64,000 nt of DNA, from NCBI RefSeq assembly GCF_020360975.1, contig NW_025408669.1, forward strand, positions 8,184,001 to 8,248,000. Direction: 5' to 3'. The translations under genes and the position numbers were made by a program. Every line of letters begins with the position of its first letter. The stretch's first letter is position 1. Source of the stretch: Hirsutella rhossiliensis. Its lineage: Eukaryota > Ascomycota > Sordariomycetes > Hypocreales > Ophiocordycipitaceae. A model generated the notes under the pieces. That model ran no database searches. It saw nothing but the letters and a program-made list of their open reading frames with translations, and had not been told where the DNA came from. Positions 13,214 to 24,334 of the stretch are shown here, piece by piece.

Positions 13214-15001
13214 ATACTTAGAAAGAGAGATAATATACTAAACTCTATATATTCCTATAAGTATAGCGGTAGTTTCTTTATATCCTCTAAGTTCCTTATA
13301 ACTTTACCTATACGCTAGTCCCTTATACCGCTTAGTAAGAAGGGTAGGAATATAGCTACTTAGCCTTAATAATAATTTAATACTAGGTTAAAGGTATAGT
13401 TAGGCTATACCTTAAGATAATTAAATAGCGATACTTAAAAGTTAAAGTAATTCTAAAGTAAAGGTATAGGGTAATATAAGAAGCCCTATAAATAGATAAG
13501 ATCTTATACTAAGACTAGTATTTCTTTAAGCTGAATAAGAAGATAAGTATAAAAGGTTATATTAATAGGCTAATATATAGAATCTAAGCCGTTATAGTAA
13601 ACGAGCTTAATTATACGTAAGCGATATTATAGGGCGGTAGAGTTTCCTAGTAGTTTAATAGTAGGGTTAGACGACTATAAAGGATACTATTTAATTAAGG
13701 TTTAATAACCTTTAGTAGAGACTTTCTTATAAGGATTCTTAAGAGTAAGCGGATTTACTAATATAACTATATTATCTTAAGAGACTAAAAAGAATAAGAC
13801 CCTTAGGAAGTCCTAGAAGTAATTAACCTCTTAGATAGGCCTACTAAATAGAGACTACTACTTTAAAGAGATATAAAACTAGCTTATATAGTAAGGAAAG
13901 CGAGAAAGGAGCTATCTATACTAGCTGCCCTTACGGAGTAACCTAACCCGATTACTTAAGCTATACGCGGTTTCTTTATAAAACTCCTCCTTAAAAAGAC
14001 CCTTAACTATCTAATTATACTAATAGGAATTAAGAATAAACCTAGTCCTTTATTACCTTAAGCGTTAACCGAATTAAGCTCCTTATCTAAACTAAGTAGC
14101 TTTTCCCTAAGTAACCTTAAGATAGGATCCCTACCTTAGAGCTTATAAAGGAGAGAGCTAAGCGCCCTTACTAGTCCCTTTATTTATATAGAAACAATGC
14201 TTTTATTCTCCCCCTTTAATATATAGCTAATTAAGCCTACTCCTCGCCTACTACTAATAACTCCTTTAAACGTATAAAGGAGCGAAAGACTTATAACCGC
14301 ACCCCCGCTAATAACCTAATAAGGAGCTAGTAGGGAAGAAAGGTAGATAGCCTAACTACTAACTCGCCCTAGGACTCTAAAATTACTAGGCGCTTAATTA
14401 ATTACCCTAAGGCTAAAGACTCTAGTAACGCCTATAGCACGCCTTATTACTCCCTAGAAACGAAGTATAGTAATAGCCTCTCTAGCTACGGTCCCTATAA
14501 AGTTTATATTAGGTTTTAAACCCTCCTAAGTTAAAAGAGTTAAAAACCTAGGAATATATTAAAACTACTACTAGGATATTAACGACTATAATTCTATATA
14601 TTTATATAGGACTACTAATAATATAATAACGATTAGCCTATAAGACTTTATAGCTTATTTAATCTAGCTATACCTAAAGCTATAGACTAATAAAGAGGCT
14701 AACTACTTTATTTCCTTAACGCCCCTAAGAATAATAAGCGCGAATACTTAAGAGCGTATATAAGGGGTAGTAGATAATTATCTAAAGAAAAAAATATATA
14801 AGTAAAAATAAAAAAGAGCTAAATAAGTAGCTCGTAAGTAAAGGAAGGAATAAAAGATATAAAGGGAAAGGATTATAGTAAAGGAGAAAAGTTCTATTAA
14901 CGGTTTATTTACTTACTTATATACTTAAGAAGAGAACCTTACTTATTATTATTACGCCCTTTCTATTAGTATCTTAGGTCGGAAAGTCGCTAAGGAGGAG
15001 T
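13214..15001. other. Gypsy-1 region before 3' LTR
   Basis: About 1.8 kb of RIP-mutated sequence with short plus-strand open stretches but no recognisable domain. It could be the rest of extra ORF 2 and a 3' UTR. A purine tract (TAAGGAGGAG) at 14991-15000 sits directly before the 3' LTR and is the probable polypurine tract. Confidence 0.45.
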
Positions 15002-15673
15002 TTAATAGGTAAGATTATACCCCTATAGATATTAGCCTATTAAAGGGATAAGACCCTTAGTACTCCCCTTCTAACTTACCTCTAAGTATACTTAAAGGCG
15101 TTATAAAGACCTTAATTATCTAATTAGGTATCTTCCTTAATTATAGTTAATTTAAATTTTTATTTTTCCCCTTTAAAGTAGATACTACTAGTTACGCGAC
15201 TCTAGTAGAGATAAAGAGGTATAGAGTAAAGAAATCTTTAAGACTTATATTTATAACCTAAGGCCCTTAGAGCTATATATAGGCTAAATAATTAGTGTAA
15301 GGAACGGTGTTCCTACTATAAATACAGCAGCTATAATATACTCTCCCGATTATATAAGCCAACAAGTAGTATATTAATTATGGACAAAATCTCATCTTAT
15401 AGAGCAAGAATCGCTCGTCATTTTGCATGTCATTATGCATTAAACGGGTTGCCGGTTATCGTACAATCGGGAATCGAAGGAACAGAGCTAGCTTGGAATG
15501 CTAGCTAAGACCTCTTAAGAACACCGGCACGACCAACCTCCTTTAAACACGAATATCAGTGGAACCAAGACACTTCCAGATTCACTCGAGGTATCACGGA
15601 ATTCCTCAGTCTCAGGGCTATACGGCAGCCTAAATCTGGTCCCGAAAGGTTCTTCCGTTCAGCTACAATTGTC

Positions 15674-15680
15674 TATATAA
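15674..15680 (+). promoter_or_regulatory. TATA box of Copia-2 LTR promoter
   Basis: TATATAA followed by GACAGCATGTCC lies 379 bp into the LTR, upstream of a CA-rich transcription-start-like stretch (CTTCAACACC at about 15720). A second TATA-like word (TATAAATA) at 15317-15324 lies too near the LTR start to be the usual promoter. Inferred from position only. Confidence 0.5.
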
Positions 15681-15753
15681 GACAGCATGTCCGCTGGTAG
15701 ATAGATAGAGAATCATAAACTTCAACACCTCTTCCACACACTAATACACTACC

Positions 15754-15759
15754 AATAAA
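15754..15759 (+). promoter_or_regulatory. AATAAA polyadenylation signal in Copia-2 LTR
   Basis: AATAAA occurs 80 bp after the TATA box in sense orientation, as expected at the R region of an LTR. It supports reading the LTR on the plus strand here. Confidence 0.45.
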
Positions 15760-15800
15760 TTCCGTTGAAAATCCTACCTTATACTCCTTCTTCCCCTCTA

Positions 15801-15818
15801 TCACGTAGTCTTACGTGA
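15801..15818. promoter_or_regulatory. CACGTA dyad in Copia-2 LTR
   Basis: TCACGTA-GTCT-TACGTGA is a perfect 7-bp inverted repeat with a 4-base loop. It could be an RNA hairpin or a dyad for a basic helix-loop-helix type factor (CACGT core). In the RIPed copies the arms are degraded. Confidence 0.4.
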
Positions 15819-16097
15819 TTCCTTGATTTCCCAAAATTCCGCTTTTGCTCATATACCTTAAGAATTAGATAATTATATAGTTTATTACTCTACTAATCCT
15901 TAGCTATATACTACGCGTGCTTTAAGTATATACCCTCGTCCCTATTAAAATAACTATATAGCTTAAGCTATAGTCTAAGCCTATAACTTATTATAGTTAA
16001 AGACTCTTATATAATACTATCCCTTTAGTATAGCGCGGCGCTACTTTATTAATAGCTTTTATATAATTAAGCCTTAGGCTTCTTATACTATTAGTCT

Positions 16098-16452
16098 TAT
16101 AAAGAGAGATATAAGAAGTATATATAAAATATATAAAGGTAAAATTAAAAGTAAGGGGTTAGATAGGTAAGGTAGAGATATTTAATTCTTATAAGGGTAG
16201 TAATTATAGTAAGGGAGTAATTATTATATTACCTTAATTATACTTCTTTCCTTTATTTAACGCCCTTCTTTATACTTATTTAGTATCTTAATTAATAAAG
16301 ATCCTACTTAAAGAAGCTATTAATATCCTTTTAACTACTAAGCTTTTTATTAGTTTTTCCCTTTTATTCTAGCTATTACTAGTATATCTATCTTATCTAT
16401 CGCTACCTTTATAAGAAGCTATCGCTACTTTTACTTCCCCTTTTATCCTTAC
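16098..16452 (-). repeat. Copia-1b 3' LTR, left piece
   Basis: Reverse complement of most of the Copia-1 LTR (compare 30920-31267), starting TATAAAGAGAG. It stops at the Copia-2 TSD CTTAC (16448-16452). The LTR continues at 30799. Confidence 0.85.
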
Positions 16453-17012
16453 TCTTAAGGTATATAAGTAAAAGCGGAATTTTAAGAAATTAAGAAATTA
16501 TATAAAACTACGTAGTAAAGGGGAAGAAGGAGTATAAGGTAGGAATCTTAATAGAATTTATTAGTAATATATTAGTATATAAAAGAGGTGTTTAAGTTAA
16601 TAATTATCTCTCTATTTACTAGCGGATATACTATCTTATATAGATAATTATAGCTAAACGAAAGAACCTTTTAAGACCGGATTTAGGCTACTATATAGCC
16701 CTAAGACTAAGAGGTTTAGTAATACCTCGAGTATATTAGGAAGTGTCTTAGTTCTACTAATATTCGTGTTTAAAGGAGGTTAGTTATACCGGTATTTTTA
16801 AGAGGTCTTAGCTAGTATTCTAAGCTAGCTCTATTCCTTCGATTCCCGATTATACGATAACCGGCAACCTATTTAATATATAATAAGATGTAAAATAACG
16901 GGCGATTCTTACTTTATAAGATAAGATTTTATCTATAATTAATATACTACTTATTAGCTTATATAATCGGGAGAGTATATTATAGCTGCTTTATTTATAG
17001 TAGGAATACTAT

Positions 17013-17717
17013 TATAAGACACCCTATAGTCGATAATCTAGGTACCTATAACGATATCGGCCTTCCTTAGGGAAGTTACCCCTAACTCCCTAAGGCTCCT
17101 TATAGAAGAAGGAACCTAGAAGCTACCGGGTAAACTCCGGGAAATTACCTAGAAACCTTAGAAACGATAACTAAGTAGATTATATAGACGTTTTACGGAG
17201 ATTTCCCCTAGGGATATATTATATAGGGAATATACTACGATTTCCTAAGTAATAATTACTTCTTAGGGATTATACCGATATTTCCCTAAGAAGTTACTAT
17301 AAGAATATAGCAGGGAAATTATAGAGAAATACCTATGCCTACCTAAGGAAAATACTAGGAAATACCGCTAATACGCTATACTACCGTCGTATAATTATAA
17401 GGTTAAGATATTACTTAGTTAAAACCCTAAGTAAGGTCTTACGCTCGCTATAATATATATAAAAGATAGAGAACCTACTAGATCTTAGGCGGGTAAAGAA
17501 GAATATAGATAGTTATTACTACTCTTACTTTAACTTATAAGACTAGTAGCTAGTCCGTATTTAACGCGCGTAATAACGTATAGTAGCTAGTCCGTATAAT
17601 ACGTTTAATTATATATAGTAGCTAGTCTATTTAATTACTTATTAGACCTATACTAGATCTAGGTAGATAGTAAGGTTAATATACTAGCCCCGTACTAAGG
17701 GACTAGTATATAATAAA
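17013..17717 (+). repeat. Gypsy-2 5' LTR
   Basis: About 705 bp, starting TATAAGACACCC and ending GACTAGTATATAATAAAT. It matches 26154-26859 and the 5' part of a third copy at 58375-58659. The following TAGTAG is the position of the primer-binding site (TGGTAG before RIP), but no tRNA can be matched with confidence. Confidence 0.88.
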
Positions 17718-18479
17718 TAGTAGTAATTTTAATTCCCTTAAATATCTATTCTCTTAAAGTCTATATTTAGTAGAACGGAAGATAAAAAATAAGGAAAGGA
17801 ACGAGTTAACCTCGACCTATAAACCTTAATATCTTCTTAGGAAGAAAGCTCTTACTCGCGTATTAATAAATACTAGCTTCTTAATCTCTTTTTATTAAAG
17901 AAATACTTAGGGAACTTTAGATAGAGGTAGAACTTTAACGTATTAAAGCTTAAGTATTATAGAGCTTCTATTAGCGGTTAGAAAGATACTTATTTCTAGG
18001 ATATTTCCCGTTAAGTGCTTATAGAAATAAAAGATAGCTAGATCGCCTACCCTAGTAGTAAGAACGACGCCTAAAGGAATTAAGAGTAGAACTTCTATAA
18101 TACGACTTACTAGCTTACCTAGCCGATCGTTAAAACCTATAAGAACGAATTAATAACTTAGAATACGTTCTAGCAACGAGGTAATATTAGCTATAAGTAA
18201 CGGAGCTATATAGAAATTAGTATAATATAGCTTCCCCCGCCTTACCTTAACTACCTCTATTAAAAGGATAAAGCCCTAGAAGTTTACTAAGAAGTTCGCT
18301 AAACTACGACGAATAAAATAAGGAAGAACCTCTAAATAATACTACCCTTAGTAGCACGTTCGCGATAATAACCCTAGCGAACTAGCTAGTAAGTCTAATT
18401 ATAAAAGAAGCTCTTATAAGACTACTAGTAAAAGCTATAGTAAGAGAAACTAAGGATAATACTACTATAAACCCTCCTT

Positions 18480-19520
18480 AAGTACCTATAGTATATATTA
18501 GACTAAAAGATATAAGGAAGTTTAACCCCGCTAGCCCCTTTAATATAATATTCGATATCCTTAAAGAAACTAAGAAAACGATTATATATAGAAGCGTCGA
18601 TTAATTTATTAATTCCCTAAAACGGGTAGCTATCCGCGGACCGGAATACGCTAATAAACTAGTAATATTAATCCCTAGCTTACTCTATAGAACCGCTATT
18701 AAATAGTATTCTAGCGATCTTAGCGAGTCCGACTAAGCTATACTTTATAGCCCGGACTAGGGATATACCGCCTAGTATACTAAACTATAAAAACGCTTCG
18801 CTATCTAGCCGAAAGTAGCTTTAAGATTATTATAAATAGAACGATTTACTACCTTAGATATTATAAATAGAGCCGACTTCTATAAATAGATATTAAAGCT
18901 CTGCTAAAAAGCAAAAGTAGTACTATACTTAAAAGAGCACCTTACTATACTAGTCTATTAACGACTAGACGTATTACTATAAGAATTATTCCGCTAACCT
19001 ACTAGTCTAGAATTATTTAATACCTAGATTAATAACTATAAGTAACTTATCTTATAGTTAGAAACTAAGCTAACGGTTAGGTTATAGGGGAAGATAAGTA
19101 ATATAGTAAAAGGACGCGTATAAGGCGGGTTATACGAAACTAAGAATAAGACTATAGTAAACTCTACCCTATCTATAGCTAAACTAACCGGCTAGAAACC
19201 CTAGGAATAAGGATAATTCTAATAGAAAGGAAATATAACGACTACGTTAGGATAGAATAATCTACGCTAGATAGACGGGGGCCTAGTACTAAACTAGTTA
19301 ACTAGTCCCTAAACTAGACTATAGCCTTAGGATTCGAAACTAAAGGAGGGCTCTTAGGAAAACCTAATCGTTATTAACCTCGCCTATTAGCTTTAAGCGG
19401 CACTAACCGATAACTAGGGCGGGATCTATTTTTCCTAGGAATTATAATACTAGATCCTATTTACCTAGGATAAAGGGCTAGAAGATAATAATACTACCGT
19501 TAATATAAGAGAAGAAACTA
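18480..19520 (+). pseudogene. Gypsy-2 gag remnant
   Basis: Plus-strand frame with TAA/TAG breaks only. A capsid-like region reads FDILKETKKTIIYRSVD, FINSLKRVAIRGPEYANK and a segment with YSSDLSESD from about 18530 to 18740. A Gln/Leu-rich helical segment follows to about 19080, then a low-complexity tail with Asn, Gly and Thr. I see no clear CCHC knuckle. The reading is good for a chromovirus Gag by position and style. Confidence 0.7.
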
Positions 19521-19639
19521 AAGAAGTAAAAGATAAGATTCTATTTATTCTTAATATAATAGAACTAGAACCTATAAGACCGAGCCGTTTACCTAGAATA
19601 CTAAGGAACTAGCTAACTATAAAAGCGGCGCTATAAACC

Positions 19640-19900
19640 GAAATATTAGATCTATTAAAGCCGTCTTAGTTTATATACGCCTAGATATCCGTCTTTAAAA
19701 CTAAAGGCCTAGACTAGCTATTAAACGTATATATAGACTCTAGCATAGCCCGCTTTATAATTAGGAAAGACTAGCTTAACTACTTTAATAACGTAACCCT
19801 TAATATAACCTAGTAGGTCTTACTATCTAGTATAGGGAAAAGCTAAACTAAGGGTTAAGCGACCTTAATAATAAACATCCTAAGGAAATAAGGAATAGGA
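19640..19900 (+). pseudogene. Gypsy-2 aspartic protease remnant
   Basis: Active-site region VYIDSSIARFII, with D-S at 19736-19741 and AGC at 19742-19744, which is GGC before RIP after a T and therefore the usual D-S-G. It sits between gag and RT. Only the N-terminal motif is clear. Confidence 0.65.
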
Positions 19901-20859
19901 TTTAAGGTTAAATAGTTTACTATTAGCGCCTAGGTAGTCTAGACCCTATTTATAGGATTATTACTTAGATAAGATTTCTTAGTACTAAACGAAGTTAATA
20001 TCTTAAATTCTAAGGGAATAATATCTATTAGCTTATACGGTAACCTAATAGTTATAGCTCGCTTAACCTAATAGGGCTACGCGATCTATTATTAGGTTAC
20101 GTACTAAGCCGACGTTAACGTCCCTATATATAGGATAGAATACCTACTAGCGTAGATTAAGGACGTACTAAGGAATCGTAACTTAGTATTTTTTCTAAGA
20201 GACCTATTATTAGCCTATAACTTAATCTAAGGTATAACTTTAGTTATAGCGGTTAATACTACCGCTCGCTATATTAGATTTAAAAAAAGATAGTACTTAA
20301 GGACGCTAGTAGACCTTAGCGACGAAATATAGTTCTTATAGATCGACTTACTTAAGGAAACCCTAGCTAGGGTAACTCTAACTAAAGAGCCGGCCGTACG
20401 TAAAACTATAGAATATAGCGACCTATACTAGGTTACTAACCTATTAGTAGAAACCCTAGAAGAAGGGAGCCCTAAGTCTACTAAAAGGGAACTCCCTTTA
20501 TAGATATATAGCTAGACTCTAAACTATAAGATCGGGATTTTATAAGACTATAGCCTCTTAGAAATAACTACTCTAAAAGACGTTAAAATCTATAATTAAA
20601 ACCCTATATTTATAGAAAAGATCTAATATATAGTCGCCTCCTTCCCGACCCTATAAAAGGACTAAGGTACTATTAAGGTCTACCTAGACTACTATATACG
20701 TATTCCGCTAATAGAAAATTAGCACCTATATAAACTAGCGTCTAGGGCTTACCTACTTAGCTAGAAGGATAAGGTACTAATTAACTAGACCTACGAGGAC
20801 CTATACTAAAAGGGGCGTATAGAATAAGCTATAAAAGCAACCCCGTTCGCTTACCCTAT

Positions 20860-22000
20860 ATTTATAGTCTAGAGAACCGTATATAGTAACGAAAAAGGCT
20901 AAATAGTAATAGACCTACGCGCTCTTAATAGCGTAGCTATCTTAGACGCCCACCTAATACCGCTCTAAGGAGATATAATTTAAAAGCTATAAGGGAAACG
21001 CTTTATTTCCGCTATAGACGCTCGGTCTTTCTTTTATTAGTTCTTTATTTATAAGGAGTATTAGGAAAGGTTTACGGTAATTAGCTATAGAGGATTAAAA
21101 CGACTAACGGTAGCCCTAATAGGATATAAGAACTTACCTATATACGTTTAAAGATTTATAGACTAAATCCTCTAAGAATATATAGAATATTCCTCTAGGT
21201 ATATCGATAATATCGTAATATACTTAGATATAAAAGATAACTACGTTTATTACTTCTAGGCTATCTTCTAACTCTTTATAGATTATAACCTAGCCCTAGC
21301 TAGATCGAAATTATTCTTAGGCTACCTATCTATAGAACTATTAGGATTTCGAGTTAATAGTATTAGCCTAATAAATACTAAAGAATAAGTATAGGTATTA
21401 TAGGATATAGAGTTTCTAAATACCCTATAAGTACTAGAAAAGTAGCTTAGCTTAGTTAACTAGCTATAGTACCTAGTAGCCTACTTCTCTTAGAGGGTAA
21501 AGGCGCTCTAGGTTTAGAAAACGGCGATACTTAAGGAAGTATAGGATAGTTAAGCGCTGCTTAAAGGACCGGTAAGGAATAGATATACCTCTAAGATAAT
21601 ATACTAACCTTCCTTAGTAGAGGAATAGGCTTTCTAAGATATTATAAACGCTCTTATAGAACTAACGCGGCTATATTATTTCGACCTACGATAGCTATTA
21701 TTCTTATACATCGACGCTAGCCGCGAGCTAAGCTTTATAGTAGTAGCCTTCTACCTTATACTAAGGGTAGACTAGAACCTAGGAAGGACCCCGCCCTAGA
21801 TAAGTATCTAGCTAATCCTTTACCTTAGTAAACGCCTAACTAGTAGAGAACCTAGATACTAGCCTATAGAACTTAAAGTCGCTTATTTTTCCTAGGCTTA
21901 TTAGAAGCTATAGTTATATATTATCTCTACCTTACTACTAAAGGTCGTTATACTAACTAACTATACCGCTATAAGTATAATCTTAAAGTAAATATCGTTA
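20860..22000 (+). pseudogene. Gypsy-2 reverse transcriptase and RNase H remnant
   Basis: RT motifs in order: IVIDLRALNSVAI (about 20907), LIPL*GDII, GKRFISAIDARSFFY*FF (about 20995), ERFTVISYRGLKRLTVAL, and YIDNIVIY at 21200-21223 (catalytic box, second Asp changed to Asn by RIP). LALARSKLFLGY and ELLGFRVNS follow. RNase H begins near 21690 with LYIDASRELSF and continues through YLSKRLTSRE and IELKVAYF. Typical of chromoviruses. Interruptions are TAA/TAG only. Confidence 0.92.
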
Positions 22001-22399
22001 TTTACTACTAATATAAAGATAAATAATCGGCTTATACTTACTTTATATTACCTTAGCTAGTTTCGCTTAGAGGTCTACTATATTCTTAGAACTATAAATA
22101 TCCTTACCGATATACTATCTTAACTACTATCCGTAATATCTAGGAAATATAAACCTAGGGAATTAGACCGCGTTTAAGAAGATAAAGTACTAGTTAAATA
22201 TATATATATAGTTATAGAATCCTTTATTTAACCTAACCTACGCTAGAAGATCTAGGAAGTATACGCGGAAGAACCTAGGTAAGCTAGTATACTAAAGTAG
22301 CTTAGAAGCGATAAGTCCTAGGTCGGTCTCTTATTCGTTAAGCGGAATAGGTTGCTTTACCTAGTTAAGACCTAAGGTCGTTACTAGCTCTATATCCCT

Positions 22400-23480
22400 A
22401 CTACCTACGCTAAGGAAATTATCGCTAATAACTATATACGTAAATTCTACCTTAGATAGTAAAGGATATAAGAGGAATTATCCTCTACGTTTACTATTAC
22501 TAGCCTTAAGAAGCTTATCGATAGCTTTATCGATAAGAATAATACTTACTATAGGAACTAAACTAACTAGTTAAAGGCCCTTAGCGAGTTAGTTCCGATT
22601 ACTTCCCTAGCCTTACCTTTTTATATAATTACTATAGATTTCGTAATAAGGCTCCTAAACGTCCCTATAGACCGAACTTTATAGATACTACCTATTAAGG
22701 TCTACTATAATATACTACTAATAGTAACCGATAAGTTCTTAAAAATAAGGCTCCTTATCTTAGGCTATAACTAGTTTACCGTAGAGGACTAAGCTAAGGT
22801 ACTATTTACTAAGTTAATATACTATAACTAAGGGATTCCTACTTAAATTATTTCCGACTAGGACCCTAAGTTCCTTTTAGCGTTTTAAAAGGGACTATAG
22901 ACGGCGTATAGGTCTAAGTTACTAGTATCTATAGCTTAGTATCCTTAGACTAACGGCTTATTAGAACGACGTAACTAAGTAGTTAAAACTATACTCCGGT
23001 TTTTTACGACTAACTTCCTATCCTATTAATAGGTCGACGTATTACTATTACTTTAATTTACCCTTAATAACTCTTACTCCTTAGTAATCGGCACCTCTTT
23101 AAGTAAGCTACTAACTAGGATATAAATAAACGATAGTAGGCGATACCTTAGGGAAGGCCCCTTATAGATAGATAGGGAGATACTCTAAGACTAAGCTAGG
23201 ATCTCGATCGCTTTAGCCTAAGTAGGAATAAAGAAGCGGTATAATATAAAGCACCGAGCGCTAGAGTTTAAGCCTAGGGACTAGGTATAGCTCTAGCTAG
23301 GGAAAGGATATAGCGTAGCCGACGGACGAGTAGTAAAGTTAAAGGAGCGCTATATAAGACTATTTAAAGTCCTCGAATAGATTAGCTATCTAGCCTACCG
23401 CCTCGACCTAGCTAGATCCCTAAATATCTATAACGTCGTTTCTATTATATAGCTACGGCCGGCCGAACGACTAGACGCCC
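22400..23480 (+). pseudogene. Gypsy-2 integrase remnant
   Basis: The core domain has SD*DPKFLLAF at about 22852-22884, where the second catalytic Asp region (SDRDPKF in the family) is visible, then YRSKLLVSIA*YP*TNGLLERR at about 22907-22970, matching the xxxxHPQTDGQxERxN segment. A C-terminal part with LRLAGKGYS-like basic sequence leads into the chromodomain without a gap. Confidence 0.85.
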
Positions 23481-23512
23481 GACCTAGCTTAGAACCTAAT
23501 ACTAACTACTAG

Positions 23513-23668
23513 GAAGTTAAAAGAATCCTTAACTCTAGAACTTATAAATATAGCTAAGGGACTACTTATATAGAATACCTTATTAGCTAGAAAGGCTAGC
23601 TAAGTAGCTATAATTCCTAGGTAGCCGCTAAGGATATTATTACCGAAGACCTTATCGAAGAATTTAAC
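23513..23668 (+). pseudogene. Gypsy-2 C-terminal chromodomain
   Basis: A 52-codon in-frame block reads EVKRILNSRTYKYS, then TTYIEYLIS*KG*, then NS*VAAKDIITEDLIEEFN. This is the chromodomain layout: EVExIL start, the YLIKWKG strand with TGG codons now TAG, then the C-terminal helix. Chromodomains at the integrase C-terminus define chromoviruses and bind H3K9-methylated nucleosomes, which fits insertion into already silenced repeats. All stops are TGG/CAG-derived TAG. Confidence 0.88.
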
Positions 23669-24334
23669 GTATAGTAAGGAGCGTTATAAGGTTATATTAC
23701 CTATACCTAGAAGCTCTACGCGCGCGCCGTATAACGGTATAAGCCGCTATAGCTAAGGGAGAAATAATAGTATATAGTACGCGCCGTTACTATTCGTTCT
23801 CTTAGAAGTCTAGGGACGGGTTAACTAGCTAATAAGTATTAATAGGCCGCCCGCAGCGAACGGTAATCCGATATTATATTTTAGTACCTATATTTATTTT
23901 ATTTTAAGAACCCGATTTCCCTATCCTTTTATACTCTTCTTTTTATACTAAACCGCGCCCCTCTTATACCTATATTTAAGGTTCCCGCTATCTAAGGCTA
24001 TAAGTATTATAGTAAGGACCTAGTATTTCGCTAGTATTTCTCTAACTAAATCTACCGCCGACCGCCGCGCCTAAGCCTTAAGGGGTTCTAATAAGTAGTC
24101 TAATTATATAGGAATAAAGCAGAGCTCCTCTAAAACCTTAAGTTTAATATAGCCGCTTTTACTAATTAGAAGTAGGATAATTATAGTACGTATACTAACT
24201 ACCGCGACCTCCTTACTAAAGAAGGATACGATCTTAACGTAGGCTTAATAGAAAACGGTATATACTACGCCCCGCTATCTCTTCCCTTATTTAAAGCCCG
24301 CGACCTACGCGACTATAACTAGCTATACTTCTCT

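Larger units (their letters stand above)
15296..15863 (+). mobile_element. Copia-2 solo LTR, essentially un-RIPed
   Basis: A 568-bp LTR (TGTAAGGAACGG...TACCTTAAGA) is flanked by a perfect TSD, ATTAG (15291-15295, 15864-15868). Unlike everything around it, it is full of CA and TG. It is the best-preserved reference for the RIPed copies at 16453, 30226 and 38759, which differ by C-to-T and G-to-A changes at CA/TG. A TATA box and AATAAA in sense orientation fit an LTR promoter and polyadenylation signal. The left end is canonical TG but the right end is GA rather than CA. It was probably left by LTR-LTR recombination after a recent insertion. Confidence 0.92.
2112..15949 (+). mobile_element. Gypsy-1 LTR retrotransposon, large, RIP-inactivated
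   Basis: This is a full-length Ty3/Gypsy element. The 5' LTR (2112-2486) and 3' LTR (15002-15949) are both 375 bp once a 568-bp solo LTR plus 5-bp TSD is removed from the right one. LTR ends are inverted (TTAATAG...CTATTAA). The TSD is ATAAT/ATAAC (2107-2111, 15950-15954), inside a Gypsy-3 LTR. The order gag - protease - RT - RNase H - integrase matches Gypsy. A purine-rich tract (GCTAAGGAGGAG) sits just before the 3' LTR. Without its two LTR insertions it is about 12.6 kb, long for a Gypsy element, because roughly 5 kb follows the integrase. All frames are broken by TAA/TAG from RIP. Confidence 0.9.
15002..15949 (+). repeat. Gypsy-1 3' LTR, split by Copia-2 solo LTR
   Basis: The 375-bp LTR is present as 15002-15295 and 15869-15949. 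The interval holds a Copia-2 LTR and one copy of the 5-bp target ATTAG. The uninterrupted site is visible in the 5' LTR at about 2393-2400. Confidence 0.9.
1981..16097 (-). mobile_element. Gypsy-3b remnant, outermost element (split)
   Basis: A minus-strand Gypsy-3 copy is represented by its 3' LTR and about 85 bp of adjacent internal sequence. The LTR starts at 1981 (TATTATAAAG), is broken at 2106-2111 by Gypsy-1, and resumes at 15955-16011. The two halves add to about 186 bp, the family LTR length. Internal sequence at 16012-16097 matches the region next to the 3' LTR of Gypsy-3c (37310 on) and Gypsy-3e (58871 on), and then ends at a Copia-1 LTR. The rest of the copy is not in the window. 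As host of Gypsy-1 and Copia-1b it is the oldest insertion that can be placed. Confidence 0.8.
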
